A stretch of 64,000 nucleotides of DNA from Lachnospiraceae bacterium (GTDB lineage: Bacteria; Bacillota; Clostridia; Lachnospirales; Lachnospiraceae): the NCBI GenBank assembly GCA_910575445.1, contig CAJTFW010000010.1, positions 84,828 through 148,827 of the forward strand, given 5' to 3'. The notes under the pieces were generated by a model. The model ran no database searches, was not told where the DNA came from, and saw only the letters and a program-made list of their open reading frames with translations. A program made the position numbers and the translations under genes. Below, in pieces: positions 50,789 to 59,720 of this stretch (position 1 is the stretch's first letter; each line of letters opens with the position of its first letter).

Positions 50789-53348
50789 TGAGTGTCACCT
50801 CCCCTGTCGTACCGTCCACTGTTATCATTTGTCCGTTTTGTATGGTTCGCGTAGCGGTGTGTGTTGCCATAACAGCGGGAATACCATATTCACGGGCAAC
50901 AATGCTTGAATGGCTAAGAGGGCCGCCAATGTCTGTTACAATCGCACTTGCGGAGGCAAACAACTGCGTCCATGCAGGAGTTGTGGTAACGGCAATCAAG
51001 ATACTTCCCGGCTGGAATTTCTCAAAATCTGCCGGGCTGTTCAGTACACAGGCGGGAGCCGTAACAACGCCTGGGCTGGTTCCTATACCCGTCAATACAA
51101 TTTTCCCATCTTTCTGTATTTGGGTTGCGTGTGATACGGCTTTTTTGCTTTTTTCCGGCAACATGGAAGGTGCCACATAACCTCGGAATGTATCATGCTC
51201 TGCTTGCCTGGCAGGGATTGCCTCACTCAGATTAGATAGGGGTATATTTTTATCAAGCTGTGTTATGAGCGTTTCCAATTCTGTTTTTGTGAGCCAGTAA
51301 ATATCGTCCAGATGTGAAATAGCTCCACCAGTTAAGAGACGTTCAGAAATTTCTTGTAACATACGGCGAATCAGCGGGTGCCCCATCCCCATCAAATAAA
51401 TAGCGTTTTCACGCATGGGGGCAGTATTTTGTGCCCAATGGAGCAGCTTCAAAAACAGTTTTTTTCGGTGGCCGCCTATCTGTTGCAAAATTTCTTTTTC
51501 GGCTTGTTTCCTGCGCCTTTCAAATGTGATTTGGCGCGAATACGGATTTTCCCCTTTTTCCTCCAAAAATGCTTTTATGGATTCAAAAGTTGGCGTAAGC
51601 ATCCCCTGTGGTGTGGCATATGCAAAATCAAATTCATACGCAGTACAGCCAAATTCTTTGAAATAGGCGTTAATTCGGCTTTTCCACTCTATCCACACCT
51701 CCTGCGAAACTTCCGCAGGCAAAATGGAGGACTTGAAATCTTCTGCTATCTTTGTTGCAGGATTGCTTTTCAGATAGAAGCTTAAAGTGTTATTTTGCTT
51801 TGCCCATTCCGAAAGGTCCCACAGGTTCTTTTCCGATTGTAGCGCAATCGTATCAAACCCAAGCAAGAGAGCGGAAGTGTCTGTTATACCAGCACGGCGG
51901 ACCGTACCCTGAAAGAATTTTGTGAATAACGTTTCGCTGATAGATGCGGCGGGCAATGTAAGCTGAATCCTTGTGAAATAAATACATGCGGCGTAAAATA
52001 CGGCTTGAATGCCCTTCATAATTTGCTGTGCGCTTAACGTATGCAGGGACGTTTCATCCCACTGCTTCACCACATCTTCAAATTCTTTTCTTGCCGCTTC
52101 AAAGCGCATAATGCTGTTCGTAAGCGTCCGGCGCAAAGCGCGGGGTGAAAGGGATTTGACTGCAATCAAAAGAGGCTTTGAATTAGCGGAAAGATAAACA
52201 TATCCGTTAATAATCGTATATGCTCCGTTTTCTGGCAGTAGCTTTTTCGCACTTTTACCAAACATATCTATCCATAAAAGCGCCGACGCACGGTTGACTA
52301 TTTCAAGTCCAAGTGTGGCGAATAAGGGTGTAACAGGATTCGGCAAGTGCTCCGCTAGACTGCCTTTTGTATATACAACATCCTTTTCCGGCAACGTCCA
52401 TTCCGGCGGTAGGACAGTAATGGGGCGCGCCTGAACAATATACAACTTATCTTTTTCCAGCGCCCACTCTACATCCATAGGCATTTCATAATACTTTTCA
52501 ATTTTTTTCCCAAGCTGTGCCAATCGCATAACTTGATTGCGAGTAAGAGCATGTTTTTTCCTCAACTGTTCAGGAGCTGGGATTTCTTCTGTTCCATCTG
52601 AGTTGCGGACTGTCATAATCTCTTTGTTTGCTACTTCATACGATACAATTCGTTCAGCATTTTTATCTACAACAATTGTATCAGGGGTGACTAAGCTAGA
52701 AACCACCGATTCGCCAAGTCCCCACGCGGCGTTAACAATCATTTCGCTACGTCTGCCATTGATAGGGTTTAGCGTAAACATAACGCCGGACGCATCGGAA
52801 AACGCAAGCTTTTGTACTACAACAGCAAGTGCGACGATTTCCTGCTTTATATCATTCTTCACGCGGTAAGCAATAGCACGAGCTGTCCATAGGGAAGCCC
52901 AGCACCGCTTTACAGCGTCAAGAACTTCATTCTCACCTTGTATGTTAAGATAGGTTTCCTGCTGGCCTGCAAAAGAAGCGTCGGGCAAATCCTCGGCGGT
53001 TGCGGAGGAACGGACAGCCACCGCTATATTTCCCAAACCGGCATATGCGGTTTTAATTGCATCTGATACTTCCTGCGGCATTTCTCCATTATGGAAAAGC
53101 ATCCCTATCTGCGCAGATACATTTTCAAGCTGGCTAGTATTATTAGAGTCAATACCGTCCAGCAACTTATTAATGTGAGGCTGAATATGGTTCTTTTCAA
53201 CAAAAATCTTGTATGAAGTAGTCGTAACATGAAAGCCCTCCGGCACAGGGATGCCCGCTGTCAAAAGTTTTGATAAAGACATACCTTTTCCGCCGACCAT
53301 TTCAAGGGTTGCCTGTTTATGCAACAAGGGCAGAGTATAATAAATCAT
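50781..53348 (-). CDS. PEP-synthase-like / rifampin-phosphotransferase-like enzyme
   Basis: 855 residues. Residues 1-315: PEP/pyruvate-binding ATP-grasp domain ('MVGGKGMSLSKLLTAGIPVPEGF', 'AVAVRSSATAEDLPDASFAGQQETYLN', 'VEWALEKDKLYIVQARPIT'). A helical middle domain spans about 320-765. The swivelling phosphohistidine domain is at the C-terminus: 'TDIGGPLSHSSIVAREYGIPAVM' with catalytic His. Length and order fit Rph-type antibiotic phosphotransferases rather than gluconeogenic PpsA. Pairing with a TetR and an efflux pump favours drug modification, which is inference. Confidence 0.82.
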   Translation of the reverse strand: MIYYTLPLLHKQATLEMVGGKGMSLSKLLTAGIPVPEGFHVTTTSYKIFVEKNHIQPHINKLLDGIDSNNTSQLENVSAQIGMLFHNGEMPQEVSDAIKTAYAGLGNIAVAVRSSATAEDLPDASFAGQQETYLNIQGENEVLDAVKRCWASLWTARAIAYRVKNDIKQEIVALAVVVQKLAFSDASGVMFTLNPINGRRSEMIVNAAWGLGESVVSSLVTPDTIVVDKNAERIVSYEVANKEIMTVRNSDGTEEIPAPEQLRKKHALTRNQVMRLAQLGKKIEKYYEMPMDVEWALEKDKLYIVQARPITVLPPEWTLPEKDVVYTKGSLAEHLPNPVTPLFATLGLEIVNRASALLWIDMFGKSAKKLLPENGAYTIINGYVYLSANSKPLLIAVKSLSPRALRRTLTNSIMRFEAARKEFEDVVKQWDETSLHTLSAQQIMKGIQAVFYAACIYFTRIQLTLPAASISETLFTKFFQGTVRRAGITDTSALLLGFDTIALQSEKNLWDLSEWAKQNNTLSFYLKSNPATKIAEDFKSSILPAEVSQEVWIEWKSRINAYFKEFGCTAYEFDFAYATPQGMLTPTFESIKAFLEEKGENPYSRQITFERRRKQAEKEILQQIGGHRKKLFLKLLHWAQNTAPMRENAIYLMGMGHPLIRRMLQEISERLLTGGAISHLDDIYWLTKTELETLITQLDKNIPLSNLSEAIPARQAEHDTFRGYVAPSMLPEKSKKAVSHATQIQKDGKIVLTGIGTSPGVVTAPACVLNSPADFEKFQPGSILIAVTTTPAWTQLFASASAIVTDIGGPLSHSSIVAREYGIPAVMATHTATRTIQNGQMITVDGTTGEVTLNE

Positions 53349-53956
53349 AATAATTCACCTCCATCATTCATAATTCCATGTAGAAATATATCCATTGTTT
53401 CATCAAGCATTTTCTCCGGACTGGCTGATGGTCGGGATGTGTAAATGATTGATATAATGGAGTTAATTAACAAACGCGACATAAGATCGGCATTCGTCTT
53501 ACGGAAGACGCCTGATTTCACTCCATTTTCAATTACAGATTTGATAATATCCTGATATGCGTAACGCGCAGTTTTCAGCCGCTTTCGATAATCTTCTTCT
53601 AAATAGTCAGATTCTGTATTTAACCACATCTGCACCGTTCGATACTGCTTTGGTACTCTAAGATGATTCAACATGATTTTTCTAAGACACTGTTCCGGCG
53701 AGGATTCATCGGCAATGATCTTATGAACCTTTTTAATTGTTTCTTCCATTTCTTTCTCAACTGCATATACAACAATCTCGTCTTTCGTTTTGAAAAAATC
53801 ATACAGACTGGACTTTCCCATGTTTGCTAAAATCGCAATTTCCCTCATTGATGTTTTTTGGAATCCATTTTTCTCTATGAGCTGCAAAGCAACACTGATT
53901 ATTTCTTCTCGGCGTTCTTCTTGTTGTTCTGGTGTAAGCATAATTCCTTTTGGCAT
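53345..53956 (-). CDS. TetR-family repressor
   Basis: 203 residues. The N-terminal helix-turn-helix ('ISVALQLIEKNGFQKTSMREIAILANMGKSSLYDFFKTKDEIV', about 20-62) is typical of TetR. The ligand-binding half is helical. AAGGAGG precedes the ATG. The stop overlaps the start of the phosphotransferase gene by ATGA. Two palindromes in its promoter (53977-53991, 54016-54030) indicate autoregulation of the whole operon. Confidence 0.9.
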   Translation of the reverse strand: MPKGIMLTPEQQEERREEIISVALQLIEKNGFQKTSMREIAILANMGKSSLYDFFKTKDEIVVYAVEKEMEETIKKVHKIIADESSPEQCLRKIMLNHLRVPKQYRTVQMWLNTESDYLEEDYRKRLKTARYAYQDIIKSVIENGVKSGVFRKTNADLMSRLLINSIISIIYTSRPSASPEKMLDETMDIFLHGIMNDGGELL

Positions 53957-53976
53957 ATTTATGATACCTCCTTATA

Positions 53977-54037
53977 GCGACCACCGGTCGTTTCTTATTT
54001 CGTTTTCATTATATAGCGACCGGTAGTCGCTTGTCAA
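53977..54037 (-). promoter_or_regulatory. TetR operon promoter with two operators
   Basis: Minus strand TTGACA (54032-54037), 18-base spacer, TATAAT (54008-54013). Operator GCGACTACCGGTCGC lies in the spacer (54016-54030) and a second, ACGACCGGTGGTCGC, between -10 and RBS (53977-53991). A repressor bound at both would block RNA polymerase. Confidence 0.85.
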
Positions 54038-54070
54038 GATTAACTTTTTTCCTGCATATACTGCCCAATA

Positions 54071-54184
54071 GAAAAGAGATGTTTAGGCCATGACGCTAAA
54101 CGGTTATACCGAAAGTCAGATTATCCCGAATACTTCAAAGAAAGCCAGCAACAGCGGCATTTCTTAGAGAAATATTCGGGATAA
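54071..54184 (+). pseudogene. Possible C-terminal gene fragment
   Basis: An open frame without a start (EKRCLGHDAKRLYRKSDYPE continuing to a stop after LEKYSG) in the 398-base gap 53957-54354. Its composition looks protein-like, but I do not recognise it. It overlaps the inverted repeat 54121-54184, so it may equally be chance. Confidence 0.25.
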
Positions 54185-54249
54185 CTTTTTAGTCATTTAC
54201 ACTGTCAGTTTCCTAGAACTTCTGATTAAGGAAAAATAATTCGGGATAA
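54121..54249. repeat. Inverted and direct repeats TTATCCCGAATA
   Basis: A perfect 12-bp inverted pair (54121-54132 and 54173-54184) and a third copy, ATTCGGGATAA, at 54239-54249. They may be a terminator-like stem or recombination scar at the edge of the duplicated segment. Confidence 0.5.
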
Positions 54250-54354
54250 TTTTCTCTTGCATCACAAACTGTAAAGCCGCCTTAATGTTTCTTCATCACT
54301 TACCGTATCTAATAAAGGCCACAAGGAAAGTAGAATCTTACCCTATGACCTTTG

Positions 54355-54798
54355 CTATGGCACATCAAATTTATAACCAATGCCAACAACGCTTTTGATG
54401 TAGTCCGGGGAATCCTGCGTAACTTTCAGCTTCTTCCGCAAATTGCTTACATGATTATTGACTGCCTTCCGGGAGTAGTAGGAATAATCCTCATTCCAGA
54501 CCAATTCCATAATCAGCTCATAAGTAAATACCCGTTTCGGGTGAGTAATTAACAAAGCAAGAATGTCAAATTCTTTAGCGGTTAATTCAATTACCTGCTC
54601 GCTAATGCATACAAGCCGTTGTTCTTGGCAGAAATATAAATCGTCCACTTGAATCTCTGTAAACGGTTCATCAATAACTGTTTGCACTTTATAAGTTTCG
54701 GAAATGACGCATGGGCTGTCGGCCAGATTATTTTGTTGTTTTTGGGAATGGAAAAGATAGTTTAACAATTCCTGACGCTGGCGGGCGCTTAACAGCAT
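54355..54798 (-). CDS. Orphan OmpR-type winged-helix protein, copy 2
   Basis: 147 residues, about 93% identical to the protein at 49016-49459, with the same intact DNA-binding wing and the same lack of a receiver domain. Differences are conservative (e.g. H/R at 6, G/D at 52, E/L in VIMELVW), which suggests both copies stayed under some selection. The 5' end has the same poor start context. It may bind promoters without a phosphorylation input. Confidence 0.6.
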   Translation of the reverse strand: MLLSARQRQELLNYLFHSQKQQNNLADSPCVISETYKVQTVIDEPFTEIQVDDLYFCQEQRLVCISEQVIELTAKEFDILALLITHPKRVFTYELIMELVWNEDYSYYSRKAVNNHVSNLRKKLKVTQDSPDYIKSVVGIGYKFDVP

Positions 54799-54895
54799 GA
54801 GCAGCTTTTCTGCAATTATACTGCCCGGTTCAGATATATCAAATACAGCTAATTTCCCATGTCATCACCCCCTCCGTCAGTATGGGTATTTGTCG
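54355..54895 (-). repeat. Direct repeat copy 2 (about 540 bp)
   Basis: Same orientation as 49016-49555; homology ends after GTATGGGTATTTGT at both. The two could recombine and delete the 5.3-kb drug operon between them. Confidence 0.8.
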
Positions 54896-54917
54896 AATAT
54901 TGTGTTTTCCTTTCCTG

Positions 54918-55349
54918 TTATGACGGTATATGCTTTCTGAGATTGATGAGGCTAAATACATCATCCATAATCCCTCTATCCCTTACATCCAGCATCAACC
55001 ATTTCTGTCCATTACCGATTTTCGTGTTTTTGAATACTGTCTGCACATAGTCGGAACATTGCGGCATAAGAAACTCTGCCTCCGTAAGTTCACGACTTCC
55101 TACAACCACGAGAACGATAAAATAGCCTTGCATCGGATAGAGCGTACAAAGAGACTTTCCACCTTTTTTATACTTAATATTCCAGCCTGCCTGCATGGAA
55201 CAGCGGCTGTGTTCCATCCAGGGCCTGATCCGATAGGTGGACTGGATATGGTTATTAAAATCTGTCCATAACGGATTGTTAATGTATTCCGTGACTTGCT
55301 CCAGTGATGGAGGTTGTTCATTTGAATATAGCGCATTCCAATCCATCAT
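54918..55349 (-). CDS. DUF3788 family protein
   Basis: 143 residues with 'WNIKYKKGGKSLCTLYPMQGYFIVLVVVGSRELTEAEFLM' and 'IGNGQKWLMLDVRD', which match DUF3788, a small cytoplasmic family of unknown function. A second in-frame ATG follows the first. It lies 10 bases after the AraC gene and is probably co-transcribed with it. Confidence 0.82.
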   Translation of the reverse strand: MMDWNALYSNEQPPSLEQVTEYINNPLWTDFNNHIQSTYRIRPWMEHSRCSMQAGWNIKYKKGGKSLCTLYPMQGYFIVLVVVGSRELTEAEFLMPQCSDYVQTVFKNTKIGNGQKWLMLDVRDRGIMDDVFSLINLRKHIPS

Positions 55350-55359
55350 AAATTCCTCC

Positions 55360-56289
55360 TTAGCTTTTATTTTTCAGCGGCAGGGGCTTAACCCAAATTT
55401 CCATACAGGCCATACCCTCCAAGTCACGGTAATACTTTTCTGCCGAAAAGGGCTCCGTGGTTAAGTTGTGATGAGGCAGCCATATATCAAAAAGGTATTT
55501 GCTGGCCTGATCTAAAGCGACCGTTACCAAATCCTCAAAATTTTCTGCTTCGACTCTGCAAACGATGTATTCTCCTGCCGAGAGTTCTCTCTTAACAAAA
55601 CCGTCTTGCAGCCGGTCCGGATTATTTTGAACAAGGCCGCCTGCAAAATAAGTGAAAAGGTTTTGTGCAGTACCTTCCGCATGGGACATTCCCATTTCTA
55701 CAGCAGTATTTAGATTGGCTGCGATGGAAGCCTTCTCCATATGATAACGCTTCCAAAGCTGTCCTGGCACATCTACACCTGTGCTTTCACCAACCGGCAT
55801 TTGTTCAGAAATGCGAACTTCCGTTTCTAAGCCGAGATAAATTTCCGGTTTTTCCAATGTCTTTCTCTGGATTTCCAAGACGATATTTCCTACCACTAGC
55901 GGAACCCCTTCGTCTACCAAAACGTAATTCATAGAAACTTCCGGCTTGTCGAATGTATTGAGCATTGGTAAATCCCTCCTGTAGCTTTCAGGCATAATCC
56001 CATACGTTTCCTTGAAGGCCCGTGTAAAATTCGCATGGCTTGAAAAACCATAGTCCAAGGCAACGTCAAGAATCCTCTGTTTGGTACTTTTCAGATTTTC
56101 AATAACCTTTGCCAAACGGCGGAGTTTCACATATTCCTGAACCGGTTTATTTACCAGCCGCTTGAACAAGCGCTGAAAATAAAAGGTGGACAGACCGACA
56201 GTATTTGCCAGTTCTTCCGTTGAAATTTCTTTTGTCAGGTGTTCCTCGATAAAAGTCAAGGATTGTTCGATTGCTTCATATGCGTGCAT
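55360..56289 (-). CDS. AraC-family regulator with GyrI-like effector domain
   Basis: 309 residues. The AraC DNA-binding domain comes first ('ISTEELANTVGLSTFYFQRLFKRLVNKPVQEYVKLRRL', 'DVALDYGFSSHANFTRAFKETYGIMPESYRR', residues about 8-106), followed by a GyrI-like/effector-binding domain (about 130-305). This order occurs in Rob/SoxS-like multidrug sensors. AGGAGG precedes the ATG. With DUF3788 it forms a two-gene unit. Confidence 0.88.
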   Translation of the reverse strand: MHAYEAIEQSLTFIEEHLTKEISTEELANTVGLSTFYFQRLFKRLVNKPVQEYVKLRRLAKVIENLKSTKQRILDVALDYGFSSHANFTRAFKETYGIMPESYRRDLPMLNTFDKPEVSMNYVLVDEGVPLVVGNIVLEIQRKTLEKPEIYLGLETEVRISEQMPVGESTGVDVPGQLWKRYHMEKASIAANLNTAVEMGMSHAEGTAQNLFTYFAGGLVQNNPDRLQDGFVKRELSAGEYIVCRVEAENFEDLVTVALDQASKYLFDIWLPHHNLTTEPFSAEKYYRDLEGMACMEIWVKPLPLKNKS

Positions 56290-56410
56290 TGCGGCACCTC
56301 CTATATTTGATGTTCAAATTATATCATTCTATTTTTTGCCGGGCTTTTCACGCAATGCGCTTTTTGATTAGGAAAATGCACTTTGTAAAATAGAGACATG
56401 GAATAAGGGT

Positions 56411-56449
56411 TGCTGAACGACGGCTTTTTTCTTTTGCCGTCGTTCAACA
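56411..56449. terminator. Hairpin after the GNAT gene
   Basis: TGCTGAACGACGGC and GCCGTCGTTCAACA form a 13-bp stem. It lies 18 bases past the GNAT stop. Without a T-run on the minus strand it is only a probable terminator. Confidence 0.5.
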
Positions 56450-56467
56450 GATTGGGGCTATATGGAT

Positions 56468-57073
56468 TCAGTTTTTTCGGAAAAAGCGTTCACAGTGCTC
56501 GTAAGGGGGTAGCCCCCTATCGGTGATTTCAATATAATCAGCCTTATTCATACCATACAAATAGTAATCGCAGTATGTGTTTACCATTTTACCCTCACGG
56601 ATAAGACCCTCACGCTTGAAGCCTGCTTTTTCCAAAGTTTTATACGATGCAATATTTTGTGCGTGAACATCGGCCCATAAACGCTGTAATTCCGTTTCTT
56701 CAAAGCAGAAGATAGTTACTCTCGCCAGTGCTTCTGTCATAAACCGGTTGCCTTGATAGGCAGGTGAAAGGCGAAATGCCACTTTTGCCATGCGGTCATT
56801 CTCAATGAGATACACCCACATATCGCCAATAACTTTATTATCCTGTTTGTAGACAACACCCCAATGAAAACTTTTCGTAGGTTTCTCTGGCTTTTGGAAA
56901 AGTAATTCTGGATTTAAGTCGCTTTTTCCGGGACGTTTGCCCCAATACCGATAAACGGAACTGTCTCCCAGCCATTCTTTCAAATCTGCAACATCTTCTT
57001 TTCGCAAAGGGCGCAGGATAAGTTGTTCCGTTTCAAGAATAGGTTTATCCTGAACAAAATCCTGTAATTTCAT
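56468..57073 (-). CDS. GNAT N-acetyltransferase (RimJ/RimL type)
   Basis: 201 residues from MKLQDFVQDKPILETEQLIL; GAGGGGG precedes the ATG at 57073, which sits after the TrmO-like stop, so longer upstream frames are rejected. GNAT features: 'LETEQLILRPLRKEDVADLKEW', 'VYLIENDRMAKVAFRLSPAYQGNRFMTEALARV' (acetyl-CoA site), 'NIASYKTLEKAGFKREGLIRE'. Could acetylate a ribosomal protein or a drug. Second gene of a MerR-controlled operon. Confidence 0.88.
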   Translation of the reverse strand: MKLQDFVQDKPILETEQLILRPLRKEDVADLKEWLGDSSVYRYWGKRPGKSDLNPELLFQKPEKPTKSFHWGVVYKQDNKVIGDMWVYLIENDRMAKVAFRLSPAYQGNRFMTEALARVTIFCFEETELQRLWADVHAQNIASYKTLEKAGFKREGLIREGKMVNTYCDYYLYGMNKADYIEITDRGLPPYEHCERFFRKN

Positions 57074-57086
57074 AAGCCACCCCCTC

Positions 57087-57560
57087 TTAAAATTTGAACA
57101 CCTGTCCCCAATCAAAATCGCCGGACGCTTCTGTGCTTTTCGGCCATTCGCTGCACCATGCGGGAACACCGGGCGTTTCAACTCTGTCAAAACTTGGAGT
57201 ATACGGCTTGATGTCAAGTACGGGCGTATTGTCATTTGCGTCAATAAATGTAACACGAATCATGCCGTTGGTGAAATCAATGTTGATAATTTCGGACGCT
57301 GTTAATGCAATAGGATTCGGACGCGCAGGAGATCGTGTTGCAAATACACCCATGACTTCGGGTGCGCCTTTATAGGGCTGTTCCGTCTGTAATTCATTCC
57401 GATCTGCGTCGTTGTCGCAATCGCTGAACCACCAAAGGACATTGATGTGGCTGAAACCCTCTAAGGCCTGCAGTCCGGAAATGTACTCTGGCTCTAACTG
57501 AATAAATGTGCCGTTTTCATCATTTTTTACTTTGCCAATGGCTTTTAATTGATAGGTCAT
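57087..57560 (-). CDS. TrmO/TsaA-like SAM-dependent methyltransferase domain protein
   Basis: 157 residues. 'IQLEPEYISGLQALEGFSHINVLWWF' and 'GVFATRSPARPNPIALTASEII' are hallmark TrmO (tRNA-Thr m6t6A37 methyltransferase) segments, and 'DANDNTPVLDIKPYTPSFD' completes the fold. It is the first gene behind the MerR-type promoter at 57592. In drug-response operons such proteins may act on small molecules instead of tRNA; that is speculation. Confidence 0.85.
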   Translation of the reverse strand: MTYQLKAIGKVKNDENGTFIQLEPEYISGLQALEGFSHINVLWWFSDCDNDADRNELQTEQPYKGAPEVMGVFATRSPARPNPIALTASEIINIDFTNGMIRVTFIDANDNTPVLDIKPYTPSFDRVETPGVPAWCSEWPKSTEASGDFDWGQVFKF

Positions 57561-57591
57561 ATTTTTCCTCCTTGCTTTTGTTGGTAAAACC

Positions 57592-57622
57592 AGTATAAGA
57601 CCTCACATCATGTGAGATGCAA
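57592..57622 (-). promoter_or_regulatory. MerR-type promoter of the TrmO-GNAT operon
   Basis: Minus strand TTGCAT (57617-57622), 19-base spacer, TATACT (57592-57597). The spacer holds the perfect dyad CTCACATGATGTGAG. A 19-base spacer with a central dyad is the classic MerR-activated design; the MerR gene lies immediately upstream. Confidence 0.8.
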
Positions 57623-57678
57623 TAGGGAAAATTAAAAATGCCCTACATTTTTAGCAGGACATTTCAAAGTCTATACAA

Positions 57679-58491
57679 TCATGCGTGTTCCAGCGGTATT
57701 TGAAGCTCAATCAAATATTTTTCAGGGTTATTCTCATTCCACGGGCCCCTATGCACGATCTGACGCATCGGGTTAGACATTTTGTATTCGCTGTTTGTCT
57801 GCAGCCATTCGGCAAAGGCAAGGTAGGCGCCTTTTATATTTGCAAAATCGCCATAGACCATTGTGCAAGCCATATACGGGACTGGTTCTGTCATGTGGAA
57901 ACAAAATGGCTCTTTTGCCTTTCCCATTTTCTTTACCGGGGCGCATAGCTCAATATCAACATCTGTCTCTCGAAATTCTGTATCGTGATAAATGGAAAAT
58001 GTATTGCCCGTTATTTCGATTTTTTGTGCTTCTGTAAAAGTAGAAAGTTCTTTCCATAAGTCGCCCTCGGAATAGTAATTCGGTACAATTTCCCGCAAGG
58101 ATAGCACCTGATACGCCGGGATTGACTTAACGGATATGTTATAGTGCAGTTCTCCTTTACCACCCTGTATTTCACTTTTTGTAAGTTCGATCTTCCGCAG
58201 TTTTTCTTGTTCGACCTGTATTGCATTTTCTATCTCTATGCGCTTTTTGTCGAGCTGCGCAAGAAGTGATTGCTCGTCCATCGTCAGGGCAAGCGCAATT
58301 TCCGAAACATTCAGTCCACTATCCCGCAGATACAGAATTTTATTTAGACGCGGTATTTGCTTTACTGAATACAGTCGGTGTCCTGTCCACTTGTCAACCT
58401 CTGCCGGTGTCAGAAGTCCTACCTCGTCATAGTAGCGAAGCATACGAATAGATACCTGCGCCAGCTTTGAAAATTCTCCTATTCTAAACAT
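57679..58491 (-). CDS. MerR-family regulator with GyrI-like effector domain
   Basis: 270 residues. N-terminal MerR helix-turn-helix ('IGEFSKLAQVSIRMLRYYDEVGLLTPAEVDKWTGHRLYSVKQIPRLNKILYLRDSGL'), a coiled-coil at about 80-112, then an effector-binding domain (about 120-268) like that of BmrR. Likely senses a hydrophobic drug and activates the promoter at 57592. Confidence 0.88.
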   Translation of the reverse strand: MFRIGEFSKLAQVSIRMLRYYDEVGLLTPAEVDKWTGHRLYSVKQIPRLNKILYLRDSGLNVSEIALALTMDEQSLLAQLDKKRIEIENAIQVEQEKLRKIELTKSEIQGGKGELHYNISVKSIPAYQVLSLREIVPNYYSEGDLWKELSTFTEAQKIEITGNTFSIYHDTEFRETDVDIELCAPVKKMGKAKEPFCFHMTEPVPYMACTMVYGDFANIKGAYLAFAEWLQTNSEYKMSNPMRQIVHRGPWNENNPEKYLIELQIPLEHA

Positions 58492-58646
58492 CGTTTCACC
58501 ACCTACTCCAACTATATTTGTATTTTTATCTCACTCCAGCTTTTATGTTACTTGCTGCATCCTTATTATACCGCCTTTCTTTCAGTCTATCAATGTCGTT
58601 GCGTGGTGCAGAACTTTTTCTGGGGTTCCACTAAATGGCAAGCAAT

Positions 58647-58780
58647 GCAATCTTCCGTAAGATTGCGTATTTTGGCAGGAATCCGTTTCCGGTATTCCTG
58701 CCAAAATGCTTGTTGGTGACATGTCCCCAAGCCCCTGAGATCATCACCTGCGGTGATGGCTGCGCGTTCCATTGGAACGC
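58647..58780. repeat. Cluster of four inverted repeats
   Basis: Four near-perfect hairpins in 134 bases: 58647-58666 (GCAATCTT/AAGATTGC), 58669-58707 (ATTTTGGCAGGAAT/ATTCCTGCCAAAAT), 58743-58757 (ATCACC/GGTGAT) and 58764-58780 (GCGTTCCA/TGGAACGC). The 464-base gap 58492-58955 has no convincing gene. Such clusters are seen in origins of transfer or replication and in structured RNAs. Confidence 0.65.
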
Positions 58781-58955
58781 TGAAATCTTTATACATGAAG
58801 ATAGAAAAAGAAAAAAACCTTATCATAGCTATAGTAAAACGGCATGGCGCTCTTGATTTCTTAAAGCCACCGTCAGTAAAATGTAATAGGAGCGTGGGAA
58901 AGGAGCTGCTTAGCAACATTTTTCTTTTCCACCGCCAGGTAGATACAATAGGTTA

Positions 58956-59720
58956 TTAGCGATTACAGCAATATACTTTAATTGCTTCACCAAAAAACTC
59001 TGCAACATTCCATGTAGCAAATCTGTTGATGTACTCGGCAAACCGTTCGTCTGTTTGATAGAGTTCGCCCAGATACATCAGCATATCATCCGAACAGGGA
59101 TAGAAGTTTTCAGAAATATACTCTTGCCACTCTGCAACAATAGATTGGACGGCGGGTAAAGTAGGTGTTTCTGCCTTATATTCCGCCAGTCGTTCAAAGA
59201 CATTTTGGGAATATATTAAAAAATCATTCCACTTCTGATTTCTCTCTTTTTCGGCTCTGGCTGAAAAAAAAGAAGAAAACTCTTGATACTCATGGGTGCT
59301 GCCCCAACGTTCGATAACTTCATTCCTATATTTTTCTTGTAGAGCAGAAATTTCTGCATTTGAAAATGCTGTAAACGAGTAATCACTCTTTCCGGCCAAA
59401 GTATCGTTGACTAAGCAAATAAGTCCCTCTATTTTCTTTTTTCTAAGATTGAGAAGTTCTAAATGTCTTTCTAGCGCTTCTCGTTTATTATATACGGGTG
59501 CTGATAATAATGCCTTGATCTCTTTTAGAGAAACCCCCACTTCACGGTAAAATAGAATTTGTTGTAACTTCTCTAAATCATTCTCGGAATATAAACGATA
59601 TTTTGTCTTATCTGCTTTGGTAGGTTCCAACAGACCGATTTCATCATAGTAATGCAAAGTACGTATCGTAATACCGGTCAGCTTTGCAACCTCATGAATC
59701 ATCATTTTTTTAGGATTCAT
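58956..59720 (-). CDS. TipA-like MerR regulator with TipAS antibiotic-binding domain
   Basis: 254 residues. MerR helix-turn-helix at 7-75 ('IHEVAKLTGITIRTLHYYDEIGLLEPTKADKTKYRLYSENDLEKLQQILFYREVGV'), a dimer helix to about 110, then the TipAS-type helical domain ('YRNEVIERWGSTHEYQEFSSF...VQSIVAEWQEYISENFYPCSDDMLMYLGELYQTDERFAEYINRF'). TipAS domains bind thiopeptides and other drugs. It overlaps the end of the DUF2268 gene by 11 bases, so the regulator is co-translated with its likely target. Confidence 0.88.
   Translation of the reverse strand: MNPKKMMIHEVAKLTGITIRTLHYYDEIGLLEPTKADKTKYRLYSENDLEKLQQILFYREVGVSLKEIKALLSAPVYNKREALERHLELLNLRKKKIEGLICLVNDTLAGKSDYSFTAFSNAEISALQEKYRNEVIERWGSTHEYQEFSSFFSARAEKERNQKWNDFLIYSQNVFERLAEYKAETPTLPAVQSIVAEWQEYISENFYPCSDDMLMYLGELYQTDERFAEYINRFATWNVAEFFGEAIKVYCCNR

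Noticed and set aside
58590..58919. Minus-strand 109-codon frame across the hairpin cluster
   Set aside because: It runs through four strong inverted repeats, has no RBS and no protein-like pattern; the region looks like a structured non-coding site.
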